Part shown: piece after piece, positions 1-5,922 of the stretch
Layout: each line of letters starts with the position of its first letter
Numbering within the stretch: the first letter of the stretch is position 1
Origin: Pseudonocardiales bacterium
Lineage (GTDB): Bacteria; Actinomycetota; Actinomycetes; Mycobacteriales; Jatrophihabitantaceae
Assembly (NCBI GenBank): GCA_025465405.1
Contig: JAODNL010000199.1
Coordinates: 1 to 5,922, forward strand
Length of the DNA stretch: 5,922 nt
Direction of reading: 5' to 3'
Made by a program: the position numbers and the translations under genes
The notes under the pieces: generated by a model
The model's database searches: none
What the model saw: only the letters and a program-made list of their open reading frames with translations
Told to the model about the DNA's origin: nothing

Positions 1-441
1 GACGGAACCGAGCACGATGCGCGGGATCGAGTTCAGCACCTTGATGAACGGCCCGAACACGTCGGCGAGGAAGCGCACCCGGCCGAGCGCAATCCCGCTG
101 ATGACACCGAGCGACGTACCGATCACGAACCCGAGCAGGGCCTCCTCCAGCGTCACCTTGATCTGGTCGGCCAGCGATCCGATCGCGGTGCCGTCGCGGA
201 TCCAGGTGTGCAGCCGGCTCACGATGCCGCTCGGCTTTCCGAACAGCGTCGGGTCCAGGTGGCCGGTGCTGTCCATGAGCTGCCAGCCGCCGTAGACGAC
301 CGCCATCACGGCGAGCTGCGTCGTATGCACTATCAGCCGGCGGCGGATCCGTGCAGCGCGTAGCGAGGACGTCCGCACGTCCGGGGCGGCCGGTCGGTCG
401 GTACGGGCCTCCGTCTCGCTACCGGTCATCACCTCGCTCAT
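1..441 (-). CDS. ABC importer permease, NitT/TauT/SsuC class (partial, N-terminal 147 residues)
   Basis: This is the inner-membrane subunit of an ABC importer of the nitrate/sulfonate/taurine class; it would form the substrate channel with the ATPase encoded just upstream. The gene starts at 441 and runs off the left edge, so only 147 residues are visible. They show a charged cytoplasmic N-terminus (1-35), a first membrane helix (about 36-56), the family-typical FGKPSGIVSRL segment after it (67-77), then TLEEALLGFVIG leading into a second helix (about 98-119) and the start of the core at FGPFIKVLNSIPR. The EAA coupling loop expected further on is outside the window. The start is set by an AGGAG ribosome site 7 bases upstream and by the ATGA overlap with the ATPase stop codon. 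A second in-frame ATG at 429 is less well placed. Family assignment is fairly secure; the substrate (sulfonate, nitrate, carboxylate, pyrimidine precursor or other) is unknown. Confidence 0.88.
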   Translation of the reverse strand, partial: MSEVMTGSETEARTDRPAAPDVRTSSLRAARIRRRLIVHTTQLAVMAVVYGGWQLMDSTGHLDPTLFGKPSGIVSRLHTWIRDGTAIGSLADQIKVTLEEALLGFVIGTSLGVISGIALGRVRFLADVFGPFIKVLNSIPRIVLGSV

Positions 442-1289
442 CGGGAAGCTCCTGCCATCGACTCGACGGGTCCACCGGTCGTCTGCGCGTACGCGATGTC
501 GACCTCCGACCGCAGCGCCTCCCAGATGCGGTGGTACAGATCGACGAAGCGCGACTCGAACCGGATCTCCTGCACGACACGGGGCCGCGGCAGGTCGATC
601 GGAAAGACGGCCTTGACCGTTCCCGCCGGGCCGGCTGTCATCACGACGACCTTGTCCGACAAGGCGATCGCCTCTTCCAGATCATGGGTCACGAATACGA
701 CCGACGGCTTGGTCAGGTCCCACAGCGACAGCAGCTCGTTGGACATCAGCGACCTGGTCTGAACGTCCAGCGCGCTGAACGGCTCGTCCATCAACAGCAC
801 GCGCGGCTCGTTGATGAGGTTCTGGGCGAGCGCGACGCGCTTGCGCATGCCGCCGGAGAGTTGATGCGGGTAGCGATCCTCGAAGCCGGCCAGGCCGACG
901 CGACGGATCCAGTCCCGCGCCTCCTTCAGGGCGGCTCGCTTCGAGACTTTGCGGAAGCGAGGGCCTGCGGACACGTTGTCGATCACCGTCTTCCACGGCA
1001 GGATGGCGTCGGTCTGGAACATGAACCCCACACCGGGCGTAATGCCGTTGACCGGCTCGCCGTGCACGCGCACGCTGCCCGCCGAGGCCCGCTCCAGGCC
1101 GGCCATCAGGGTCAGCGTCGTGGACTTGCCACAGCCGGTCGGGCCGACTACGGCACAGAACTCGCCGGGCGCGACGACGAGGTCGAGGTCGCGCAGGGCG
1201 GTGTAGGGGCCGGCGGGGGTAGCGAACGTCTTGGTGACGCCGGTCAGCTCGATCGCGCCGGAGCGGGTGTCCGGGTCCGTCGATGCCAT
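438..1289 (-). CDS. ABC importer ATP-binding protein, NitT/TauT/SsuB class
   Basis: This is the cytoplasmic ATPase that powers the importer whose permease follows it. It has 283 residues, normal for the family. Motifs are complete: Walker A GPTGCGKST (49-57), Q-loop Gln92 in FMFQTDAILPW, signature LSGGM (144-148), Walker B RVLLMDE (163-169), D-loop SALD (172-175) and switch His202 in VFVTHDLEEA. The FQTDAILPW stretch and the LSGGM signature are typical of the nitrate/sulfonate/taurine class. After the signature it reads RKR where many relatives have RQR or KQR; the effect is unknown. I chose the ATG at 1289 because a strong AGGAAGGAA ribosome site lies 5 bases upstream. An in-frame ATG at 1349 would add 20 residues without family character. 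The stop overlaps the permease start by 4 bases, so the two are probably translationally coupled. Substrate is not deducible from an ATPase. Confidence 0.93.
   Translation of the reverse strand: MASTDPDTRSGAIELTGVTKTFATPAGPYTALRDLDLVVAPGEFCAVVGPTGCGKSTTLTLMAGLERASAGSVRVHGEPVNGITPGVGFMFQTDAILPWKTVIDNVSAGPRFRKVSKRAALKEARDWIRRVGLAGFEDRYPHQLSGGMRKRVALAQNLINEPRVLLMDEPFSALDVQTRSLMSNELLSLWDLTKPSVVFVTHDLEEAIALSDKVVVMTAGPAGTVKAVFPIDLPRPRVVQEIRFESRFVDLYHRIWEALRSEVDIAYAQTTGGPVESMAGASR
449..453 (-). promoter_or_regulatory. Ribosome binding site of the permease
   Basis: AGGAG on the minus strand, 7 bases before the ATG at 441 and inside the end of the ATPase gene. It favours the 441 start over the internal ATG at 429. 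Confidence 0.7.
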
Positions 1290-1294
1290 CGGTG

Positions 1295-1303
1295 TTCCTT
1301 CCT
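1295..1303 (-). promoter_or_regulatory. Ribosome binding site of the importer ATPase
   Basis: AGGAAGGAA on the minus strand, 5 bases before the ATG at 1289. It decides the start against the ATG at 1349, which would place this purine run inside the coding sequence. Confidence 0.75.
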
Positions 1304-1424
1304 GCGTATGGTGCTTCGAGGTGGCACGGAACGTTGGCACTGGCTCCATGCGCGAGGAAGGCTTGTGGGCGTTGTGCGGGTTTCGTGTGTTAACTCCAGT
1401 TCTGTGCGTTCTGCTCGGAGTACC

Positions 1425-1453
1425 TTGGCAGCGGCGCGGCCCTGTGTTCTGAT
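1425..1453 (+). promoter_or_regulatory. Candidate promoter of the two-component operon
   Basis: TTGGCA at 1425-1430 matches the -35 consensus TTGACA at 5 of 6 positions. After a 17-base spacer, TCTGAT (1448-1453) matches TATAAT at 4 of 6. Transcription would begin near 1460, leaving a leader of about 25 bases with a ribosome site. This is read by eye only. Confidence 0.4.
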
Positions 1454-1470
1454 GCGCGGGTTCCCGTCCC

Positions 1471-1476
1471 GGAAGG
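1471..1476 (+). promoter_or_regulatory. Ribosome binding site of the sensor kinase
   Basis: GGAAGG, 10 bases before the ATG at 1487. The spacing is slightly long but the match is good, and there is no better start nearby. Confidence 0.6.
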
Positions 1477-1486
1477 TTGAGCAGCC

Positions 1487-3103
1487 ATGTGGCGCCAGCG
1501 CACCCTTGCGTCCCAGATCCTGCTGGGGGTTCTCGCCATCCTCGTGGTGACGATGTCGATCGGCGTCGCCCTGGTCGTGCGGAACAGCCGCAACACCTTC
1601 GACCGGCAGTACGAGCAGCGTGCGCTGGCCGTCGCCAGCGCCGTCGCGCAGATGCCGCAGATCCGCGCCGAGCTGCAGGACGGCGACCCGACCCACCTCA
1701 TCCGCGGCCTCGCGGCCGACATCGCGCGCGCGACCGGCGCGTCGTACGTCGTGGTGGCCGACCGTGACGGAGTGCGCTACTCCCACCCGAACCCCGCGCT
1801 CATCGGCCTGCGGCTGGAAGAGGGCGTCGTGGTCCTGGACGGACGCGATCACGTCGGCATCGACGAGGGCAGCCTGGGCCGGTCTGCGAACGGTAAGGCG
1901 CCGGTTCAGGCAGCGGACGGGCGGGTCGTCGGCGAGGTGTCCGTCGGCATCCTCGAGTCCGAGGTCGGCGCCCGCCTGCGGCACGAGATCCTCGTCATCG
2001 CCCTGTACCTCGGTCTCGCGCTCGGCATCGGAGTCGTCGCCTCGTGGTTGCTCTCCCGGTTGATCAAGCGCGCGACCTTCGGGCTCGAACTGTCCGAGAT
2101 CACCTCGCTGCTGCAGGAGCGGGAGGCGATGCTGCACGGCATCCGAGAGGGCGTCATCGGCCTCGACGCGCGTGGCCGCATCAACGTCATAAACAACGAG
2201 GCCTGCCGGCTGCTGAAGGTCAGTGCCGCGGCGGCCGGTCACCACGTGGATGACGTCGTGCCACCCGGCCGGTTGCGCGACCTGCTCACCGGAGTCGCGG
2301 TCGGCGTCGACCAGGTGGCGCTGACCGACGACTTCTTGCTCGTCGTGAACCGCATGCCGGTCGTGCTGGGTGGGCGCGACGCCGGCTCGGTCGTCACCCT
2401 GCGCGACCGCACCGAGCTCGAGGCGTTGATCCGTGAGCTCAACGCGGTCACCGGTCTCACCAACGCCCTGCGCGCCCAGGAGCACGAGTTCACCAATCGG
2501 CTGCACGTCATGTCCGGCCTGCTGGAACTGGGTGCGCACGACGAGGCAACGAGCTACCTTGCCGAGATCTCCTCAGGCTCGATCGCGGCGGGCGAGGAGC
2601 TGCGCTCGCGTATCGCGCCGCCGGTCGTCGCCGCGCTGGTCCTGGCCAAGGTCGCGATCGCCGCCGAGCAGGACATCGACTTCGTCGTCACCGACGACTC
2701 ACATCTGGACGCGACCGACGATGAGGCGCAGACCGTCCTGACCGTGCTGGGCAATCTCGTGGACAACGCCGTCGAGGCCCTCGCCGGCGAGCCCGCGCCA
2801 CGTCGGCTGACGGTGCAACTGTCCGACGACAACGGCCTGCACATCGCCGTCACCGACACCGGTCCCGGTATCTCCGCCGAGGCCGTCGACGAGATCTTCC
2901 GGGACGGCTACACGACCAAGGGACCCCGCGCCGAACTCCGGCGCGGCCTGGGACTGGCCCTCGTCCACCGGCTCGTGCACCGCGCCGGCGGCACGATCAG
3001 TGTCACGACCGGCCCCGGTGCCCGGTTCGCGGTCTGGCTGCCCCGGCTCGCCGGTGCGCGGCCTGAGCCGGTCGAGTCCAGATCTGCCGGGGTGACGCCG
3101 TGA
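1487..3103 (+). CDS. Sensor histidine kinase, CitA/DcuS family
   Basis: This membrane sensor kinase (538 residues, usual family length) should autophosphorylate on a His in response to an extracellular ligand and pass the phosphate to the regulator encoded next. Layout: membrane helix 1 (about 9-32), extracytoplasmic PAS-type sensor (about 35-165), helix 2 (about 167-190), cytoplasmic PAS (about 213-305), His box with phosphoacceptor His333 in HEFTNRLHVMSGLLEL, and an ATPase domain with N box LGNLVDNAVEAL (Asn427), G1 DTGPGI (457-462) and G2 GLGLALV (487-493). The sensor contains GVRYSHP (95-101), matching the RYSHP motif of DcuS whose Arg and His contact carboxylates. A third contact, Arg147 of E. 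coli DcuS, aligns by eye with Asn135 (SANGKAPV), so ligand preference may differ. The stop overlaps the regulator's GTG start by 4 bases. Relatives sense citrate, fumarate, malate and similar acids; the ligand here is unproven. It diverges from an ABC importer it may control. Confidence 0.93.
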   Translation: MWRQRTLASQILLGVLAILVVTMSIGVALVVRNSRNTFDRQYEQRALAVASAVAQMPQIRAELQDGDPTHLIRGLAADIARATGASYVVVADRDGVRYSHPNPALIGLRLEEGVVVLDGRDHVGIDEGSLGRSANGKAPVQAADGRVVGEVSVGILESEVGARLRHEILVIALYLGLALGIGVVASWLLSRLIKRATFGLELSEITSLLQEREAMLHGIREGVIGLDARGRINVINNEACRLLKVSAAAAGHHVDDVVPPGRLRDLLTGVAVGVDQVALTDDFLLVVNRMPVVLGGRDAGSVVTLRDRTELEALIRELNAVTGLTNALRAQEHEFTNRLHVMSGLLELGAHDEATSYLAEISSGSIAAGEELRSRIAPPVVAALVLAKVAIAAEQDIDFVVTDDSHLDATDDEAQTVLTVLGNLVDNAVEALAGEPAPRRLTVQLSDDNGLHIAVTDTGPGISAEAVDEIFRDGYTTKGPRAELRRGLGLALVHRLVHRAGGTISVTTGPGARFAVWLPRLAGARPEPVESRSAGVTP

Positions 3104-3771
3104 TCCGCACGCTCGTGGTCGACGACGACTACCGTGTCGCCCGCATCCACGCGGCCAGCGTGGGACGGGTGCCCGGTTTCGAGTGCGTCGGCGAGGCCCA
3201 CACCGCGGCCCAGGCCCTGGCGGCCGTCAAGGAGCTGGGTCCGGACCTGCTGCTGCTCGACCTCTACCTGCCCGACCAGGACGGCCTCTCCGTCATGCGC
3301 AGCATGGCCTCTGACGGCGGCTCCGCGCCGGACTGCATCGTCGTCACCGCGGCGCGTGACATCGAGGCGGTGCGCAGTGCCATGCAACTCGGCGCCGTCT
3401 ACTACCTCGTCAAGCCGTTCGGCTTCGGGCAGCTACGCGACCAGCTGGAGGCCTACCGGCGCTGGCGCGAGCAGGTCGGCCGCCTGGGCGAGGCCGACCA
3501 AGCCACCGTCGACAGCCTCTACAGCCTGCTGCGCACTCCGGCGTCGGCCGCGTCGGCCCGTCGGCAGCTGCCGCCGACGATGGCGAAGGTCCTCGCGGCC
3601 GTCGACTCGGCACCGGCGCCCGTCTCGGCTGTCCGGGTGGCGGAGGCGATCGGGATCAGCCGCCCGACCGCCCAACGACACCTGAACGAGCTGGTGCGGC
3701 GCGGCACGATCCGTCTGGATCTCGCCTACGGCGCGACGGGACGGCCGCAGCACCTGTACCGCGCCGACTGA
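3100..3771 (+). CDS. Response regulator, CitB/DcuR family
   Basis: This is the cytoplasmic DNA-binding partner of the preceding kinase, 223 residues long. The receiver domain (about 1-122) has the acidic pair Asp8/Asp9, phosphoacceptor Asp54 in LLLDLYLPDQDG, Thr83 in VVTAA and Lys105 in LVKPF, so it looks fully active. A linker (about 123-155) leads to a helix-turn-helix domain (about 160-223) with the recognition region AEAIGISRPTAQRHL and a C-terminal GATGRPQHLYR, which matches the end of DcuR-type regulators rather than OmpR or NarL types. The start is a GTG overlapping the kinase TGA (GTGA), with GGGGTGA 4 bases upstream as a possible ribosome site; this arrangement implies coupled translation. 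In the family such regulators activate genes for uptake or use of organic acids. The divergent ABC importer is the nearest target candidate, by position only. Confidence 0.93.
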   Translation: MIRTLVVDDDYRVARIHAASVGRVPGFECVGEAHTAAQALAAVKELGPDLLLLDLYLPDQDGLSVMRSMASDGGSAPDCIVVTAARDIEAVRSAMQLGAVYYLVKPFGFGQLRDQLEAYRRWREQVGRLGEADQATVDSLYSLLRTPASAASARRQLPPTMAKVLAAVDSAPAPVSAVRVAEAIGISRPTAQRHLNELVRRGTIRLDLAYGATGRPQHLYRAD

Positions 3772-3780
3772 CGCCGTCAG
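3768..3780. repeat. Perfect 13-base palindrome over the regulator stop codon
   Basis: CTGACG-C-CGTCAG, with perfect 6-base arms around one central base. It starts at the base before the regulator's TGA. As RNA it could form only a 5-bp stem with a 3-base loop, and no T-run follows, so it is a poor intrinsic terminator. It could be a protein-binding site for the exporter promoter, or chance. Confidence 0.45.
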
Positions 3781-3814
3781 CGAAATTGGTTCGCCTCTTG
3801 TCGGTGCGGCGACG

Positions 3815-3820
3815 TACCGT
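3815..3820 (+). promoter_or_regulatory. Candidate -10 element for a leaderless exporter transcript
   Basis: TACCGT fits the loose actinobacterial TANNNT -10 pattern and lies 8 bases before the GTG at 3829, so transcription could begin at or next to the start codon. No Shine-Dalgarno sequence is visible before that GTG, which fits a leaderless message. No -35 at normal spacing is evident: TTGTCG (3798) is too close and TTGGTT (3786) too far. Confidence 0.3.
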
Positions 3821-3828
3821 CGACCAAC

Positions 3829-5589
3829 GTGACTGCACCCGCCGACGAAGCCAGCGCGGTCACCTCGCTGCTACGGCTGCGAACCTGGACCCGCCCCCAC
3901 CGCAAGGCGATCATCGTGATGATCGTCTCGGCCAGCGGCGCGATGCTCGCGCAGTCACTCGTCCCCCTGATCGTCGGGCGGGTCGTCGACGGCCCGATCC
4001 GCCACCACGACACCGCCGGCCTGTGGCCGCTGGCCGGCGTCGCCCTGCTGTTCGGCCTGGCCGAGGCCACGCTCTTCTTCATCCGTCGCTATGCGATGGC
4101 CAACGCCGCGCTCGGACTGGAGACCGACATCCGCCGCGACCTGTTCGCGCACGTGCAGCGGCTGCCGGTGTCCTTCCACGACCAATGGCCCTCCGGGCAG
4201 CTGCTGTCCCGGCTCACCACCGACCTGTCGACGATCCGGCGTTTCATCGGCTTCGGCTTCGTATTCCTGATCGCCAACTCCGCGACCGCCGTAGTGGTGC
4301 TCGCGCTGCTGATGCACATCCATCTCGTGCTCGGGCTCTTCGTGCTGGTCGCGATGGCACCACTCGCGCTGTTCACGCGGCGCTTCGAGCTGCGCTACAG
4401 CCGCGACGCCCGCCACGCCCAGGACCTCACCGGCGATCTCGCCACGTCGATCGAGGAGTCCGCGCTCGGTATCCGAGTGATCAAGTCCTATGGCCGTCGC
4501 CCGCAGATGCTCGCGAGCTTCAGCCGCGACGCGCAGCGCCTCCGTGGTGCGGAGCTGACGAAGATCCGCACGCTGGCCGCGTTCTGGGCGCTGCTCGAAG
4601 GCCTGCCGCAGCTGATCCTGGCCGGCGTGGCGTTCGGCGGCGTGCTCGCCGTCGCCCATCACGCGATGACGCTCGGCCAGCTCGTCGCGTTCCTGACCCT
4701 CTACCTGCGCCTGATCTGGCCGATCGTGTCCCTCGGCTGGCTGCTGGCCCTGACGCAAGAGGCAGCGAGCGCGGCGCGGCGCATCTTCGAGGTGATGGAC
4801 ACCCGGCCGACGATCCTCGACCCGGCCGAACCCGCGGCCGCCGAGCGCGGCACCACCGTTCGCTTCGACGACGTCCGGTTCCGCTACGCCGACGCGGACA
4901 CCGACGTGCTGCGCGGAATCGACTTGGACATCAGGGCCGGCGAGACGATGGCACTTGTCGGCGGCACCGGCTCCGGCAAGACGACCCTGACCGCGCTCGT
5001 GCCGCGGCTCTACGACGTGACCGGCGGGCGCATCCTGATCGGCGGGGTCGACGTGCGCGAGCTTCGGCTCGACCAGCTGCGGCACGTGGTGTCGACCGCA
5101 TTCGAGGACGCCACGCTGTTCTCGGCCAGCGTGCGCGAGAACCTGACCCTGGGGCGGGCCGGCATCTCGGAGGACGACGTCAGCGAAGCGCTCGAGGTCG
5201 CGCAGGCGGGATTCGTGCACGAGCTGCCGTTCGGGATCGAGACCCGCATCGGCGAGCAGGGGCTGTCGCTGTCCGGCGGCCAGCGACAGCGGCTCGCGCT
5301 GGCCCGTGCCGTTCTCGGGCGCCCTCGGGTGCTCGTCCTGGACGACCCGCTGTCCGCGCTGGACGTGAACACCGAGGCCCAGGTCGAGGCCGCGCTGCGG
5401 CGCGTGCTCTCCGGCACGACCGCGCTCGTCGTCGCGCACCGCCCGTCCACGGTGCTGCTCGCCGACCGCGTCGCCTTGCTCCTCGACGGACGGATCGCCG
5501 CGGTCGGCACCCACAGTGAGCTGCTCGCGACCGTGCCGGAATACCGCAACCTGCTGGCCCAGACCAGCGAACTCGAGCCGACACCATGA
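3829..5589 (+). CDS. ABC exporter half-transporter with degenerate nucleotide-binding domain
   Basis: This is a fused membrane-plus-ATPase exporter subunit of the multidrug/lipid (MsbA/LmrA-like) type, 586 residues. The membrane domain (about 25-310) has six predicted helices, near 26-50, 66-90, 140-163, 164-184, 251-275 and 284-306. The ATPase domain (about 342-580) has Walker A GGTGSGKTT (378-386), signature LSGGQ (481-485), D-loop SALD (509-512) and switch His537. Two key residues deviate: the Walker B sequence VLVLDD puts Asp506 in place of the catalytic Glu, and the Q-loop position in AFEDATLF is Glu426 instead of Gln. This is the pattern of the degenerate half of heterodimeric exporters such as TM287/288, LmrCD and TmrAB. 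The partner follows immediately with an ATGA overlap. The start is a GTG without an obvious ribosome site; an in-frame TGA at 3769 bounds any upstream extension. The substrate is not predictable from sequence. Confidence 0.92.
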   Translation: MTAPADEASAVTSLLRLRTWTRPHRKAIIVMIVSASGAMLAQSLVPLIVGRVVDGPIRHHDTAGLWPLAGVALLFGLAEATLFFIRRYAMANAALGLETDIRRDLFAHVQRLPVSFHDQWPSGQLLSRLTTDLSTIRRFIGFGFVFLIANSATAVVVLALLMHIHLVLGLFVLVAMAPLALFTRRFELRYSRDARHAQDLTGDLATSIEESALGIRVIKSYGRRPQMLASFSRDAQRLRGAELTKIRTLAAFWALLEGLPQLILAGVAFGGVLAVAHHAMTLGQLVAFLTLYLRLIWPIVSLGWLLALTQEAASAARRIFEVMDTRPTILDPAEPAAAERGTTVRFDDVRFRYADADTDVLRGIDLDIRAGETMALVGGTGSGKTTLTALVPRLYDVTGGRILIGGVDVRELRLDQLRHVVSTAFEDATLFSASVRENLTLGRAGISEDDVSEALEVAQAGFVHELPFGIETRIGEQGLSLSGGQRQRLALARAVLGRPRVLVLDDPLSALDVNTEAQVEAALRRVLSGTTALVVAHRPSTVLLADRVALLLDGRIAAVGTHSELLATVPEYRNLLAQTSELEPTP

Positions 5590-5922
5590 CCGATCCGGAA
5601 AACGTCGAGCGGCCGAGCGATCCGGCCAGCTGGCAGGGGAAGCTTCCGCCGGACGCCGCCGAGGCGGCCCGGGTGCACGAGGAGCCGACCGTCACCGGCC
5701 GGGCCCGGCTGCACTCCGACGCGCGGCGCCTGCTGGCCGAGCTGATCAGGCCGCACCGGCGGGCGATCGGGTGGGTGCTGGCCTGCGTGCTCGTGCAAGT
5801 GTCCGCGACGATGGCGGCGCCGTGGTTGATCGGCGTGGCGATCGACGACTCGCTGCCGCGTGCGCTGCACGGTGACTACACGTCGCTGACGGTTGTGACC
5901 CTCTCGCTCGTCGCCGCCGCGC
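5586..5922 (+). CDS. ABC exporter half-transporter, second subunit (partial, N-terminal 112 residues)
   Basis: This open frame starts at the ATG overlapping the previous gene's TGA and continues past the right edge without a stop. The visible 112 residues comprise a hydrophilic, acidic N-terminal extension (about 1-45), a basic amphipathic stretch (LLAELIRPHRRAIG, 49-62) like that preceding helix 1 in exporters, a first membrane helix (about 63-85) in WVLACVLVQVSATMAAPWLIG, the GVAIDDSLP segment typical just after helix 1, and the start of helix 2 (from about 100). The ATPase domain lies outside the window. Position, overlap and fold point to the partner of the preceding subunit, and it should carry the intact catalytic Glu. 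Assignment as an exporter membrane domain rests on this N-terminal pattern and on context. No strong ribosome site precedes it; coupled translation is likely. Confidence 0.83.
   Translation, partial: MTDPENVERPSDPASWQGKLPPDAAEAARVHEEPTVTGRARLHSDARRLLAELIRPHRRAIGWVLACVLVQVSATMAAPWLIGVAIDDSLPRALHGDYTSLTVVTLSLVAAA

Larger units (their letters stand above)
1290..1486. promoter_or_regulatory. Divergent intergenic region between importer and two-component system
   Basis: This 197-base region separates the leftward importer genes from the rightward sensor kinase and must hold the promoters of both unless transcription enters from elsewhere. It contains a fair promoter candidate for the kinase (1425-1453). 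I could not find a convincing -35/-10 pair for the importer. It also contains short repeats: TGGCAC at 1322-1327 and 1335-1340, 13 bases apart, flanking an AACGTT palindrome; GTTCTG three times (1399, 1408, 1446); and a small inverted repeat AACT-CC-AGTT at 1392-1401. Any of these could be a response-regulator operator, but each is short enough to be chance. No gene is apparent inside the gap. Confidence 0.6.

Noticed and set aside
1290..1349. A 20-residue N-terminal extension of the importer ATPase from the ATG at 1349
   Set aside because: The strong AGGAAGGAA ribosome site lies immediately before the ATG at 1289, and the extra residues have no family resemblance.
351..1550. A 399-codon plus-strand frame opposite the importer ATPase
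   Set aside because: It is an Arg/Gly/His-rich shadow of the ATPase gene with no motifs, and it runs into the kinase start in another frame.
1244..2539. A 431-codon open frame on the minus strand opposite the sensor kinase
   Set aside because: Its translation is low-complexity and rich in Arg, Asp, Gly and Gln without domain motifs. It lies opposite a clearly recognisable kinase and also overlaps the importer ATPase start. Long antisense frames are expected in high-GC DNA.
3769..3828. Possible regulator-exporter fusion by stop-codon readthrough, since both genes share a frame with one TGA and 19 sense codons between them
   Set aside because: The regulator ends naturally at its conserved GRPQHLYR tail and the exporter starts with a normal N-terminus. 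No readthrough context or functional logic is visible, and sharing a frame has a one-in-three chance.
3955..5514. A 519-codon minus-strand frame and a 577-codon plus-strand frame (3786-5519) over the first exporter gene
   Set aside because: Both are compositionally biased shadows of the exporter frame, which carries all the ABC motifs; neither shows any recognisable family.
1..5922. CRISPR arrays, tRNA or rRNA genes, insertion sequences, attachment sites, toxin-antitoxin or defence genes
   Set aside because: No regularly spaced repeats, terminal inverted repeats, transposase or integrase motifs, or recognisable RNA gene structure were seen. The window is almost fully covered by transporter and signalling genes.

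Overview
The window is high-GC DNA with strong third-position GC bias, GTG as well as ATG starts, and tightly overlapping genes. Together with the family variants seen here, this points to an actinobacterium; I cannot name a genus from the sequence. Nearly all of it is coding, and both ends cut through genes. I did not find a novel system. I see three familiar modules, each a pair of genes joined by a 4-base start/stop overlap.

Left, minus strand (1-1289): an ATPase gene followed by a membrane permease gene of the nitrate/sulfonate/taurine (NitT/TauT/SsuBC) ABC importer class. The permease runs off the left edge. The substrate-binding protein such an importer needs is not visible and presumably lies beyond the edge or elsewhere. 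The substrate cannot be read from these two genes.

Middle, plus strand (1487-3771), divergent from the importer across a 197-base intergenic region: a complete two-component system of the CitA/DcuS-CitB/DcuR family. The sensor kinase has an extracytoplasmic PAS-type sensor between two membrane helices, a cytoplasmic PAS domain, a SpoOB-like His box and an ATPase domain. The response regulator has a receiver domain and a C-terminal helix-turn-helix. This family usually senses di- or tricarboxylates and controls their transport. The divergent layout suggests that the pair regulates the importer, but this is inference. One ligand-contact arginine known in DcuS appears to be Asn in this sensor.

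Right, plus strand (3829-5922), after a 57-base gap: two consecutive ABC-exporter half-transporter genes, the second cut by the right edge. The first has a degenerate nucleotide-binding domain (Asp for the catalytic Glu, Glu for the Q-loop Gln). This is the pattern of the degenerate half of heterodimeric multidrug-type exporters, so the second gene is predicted to carry the catalytically competent half.
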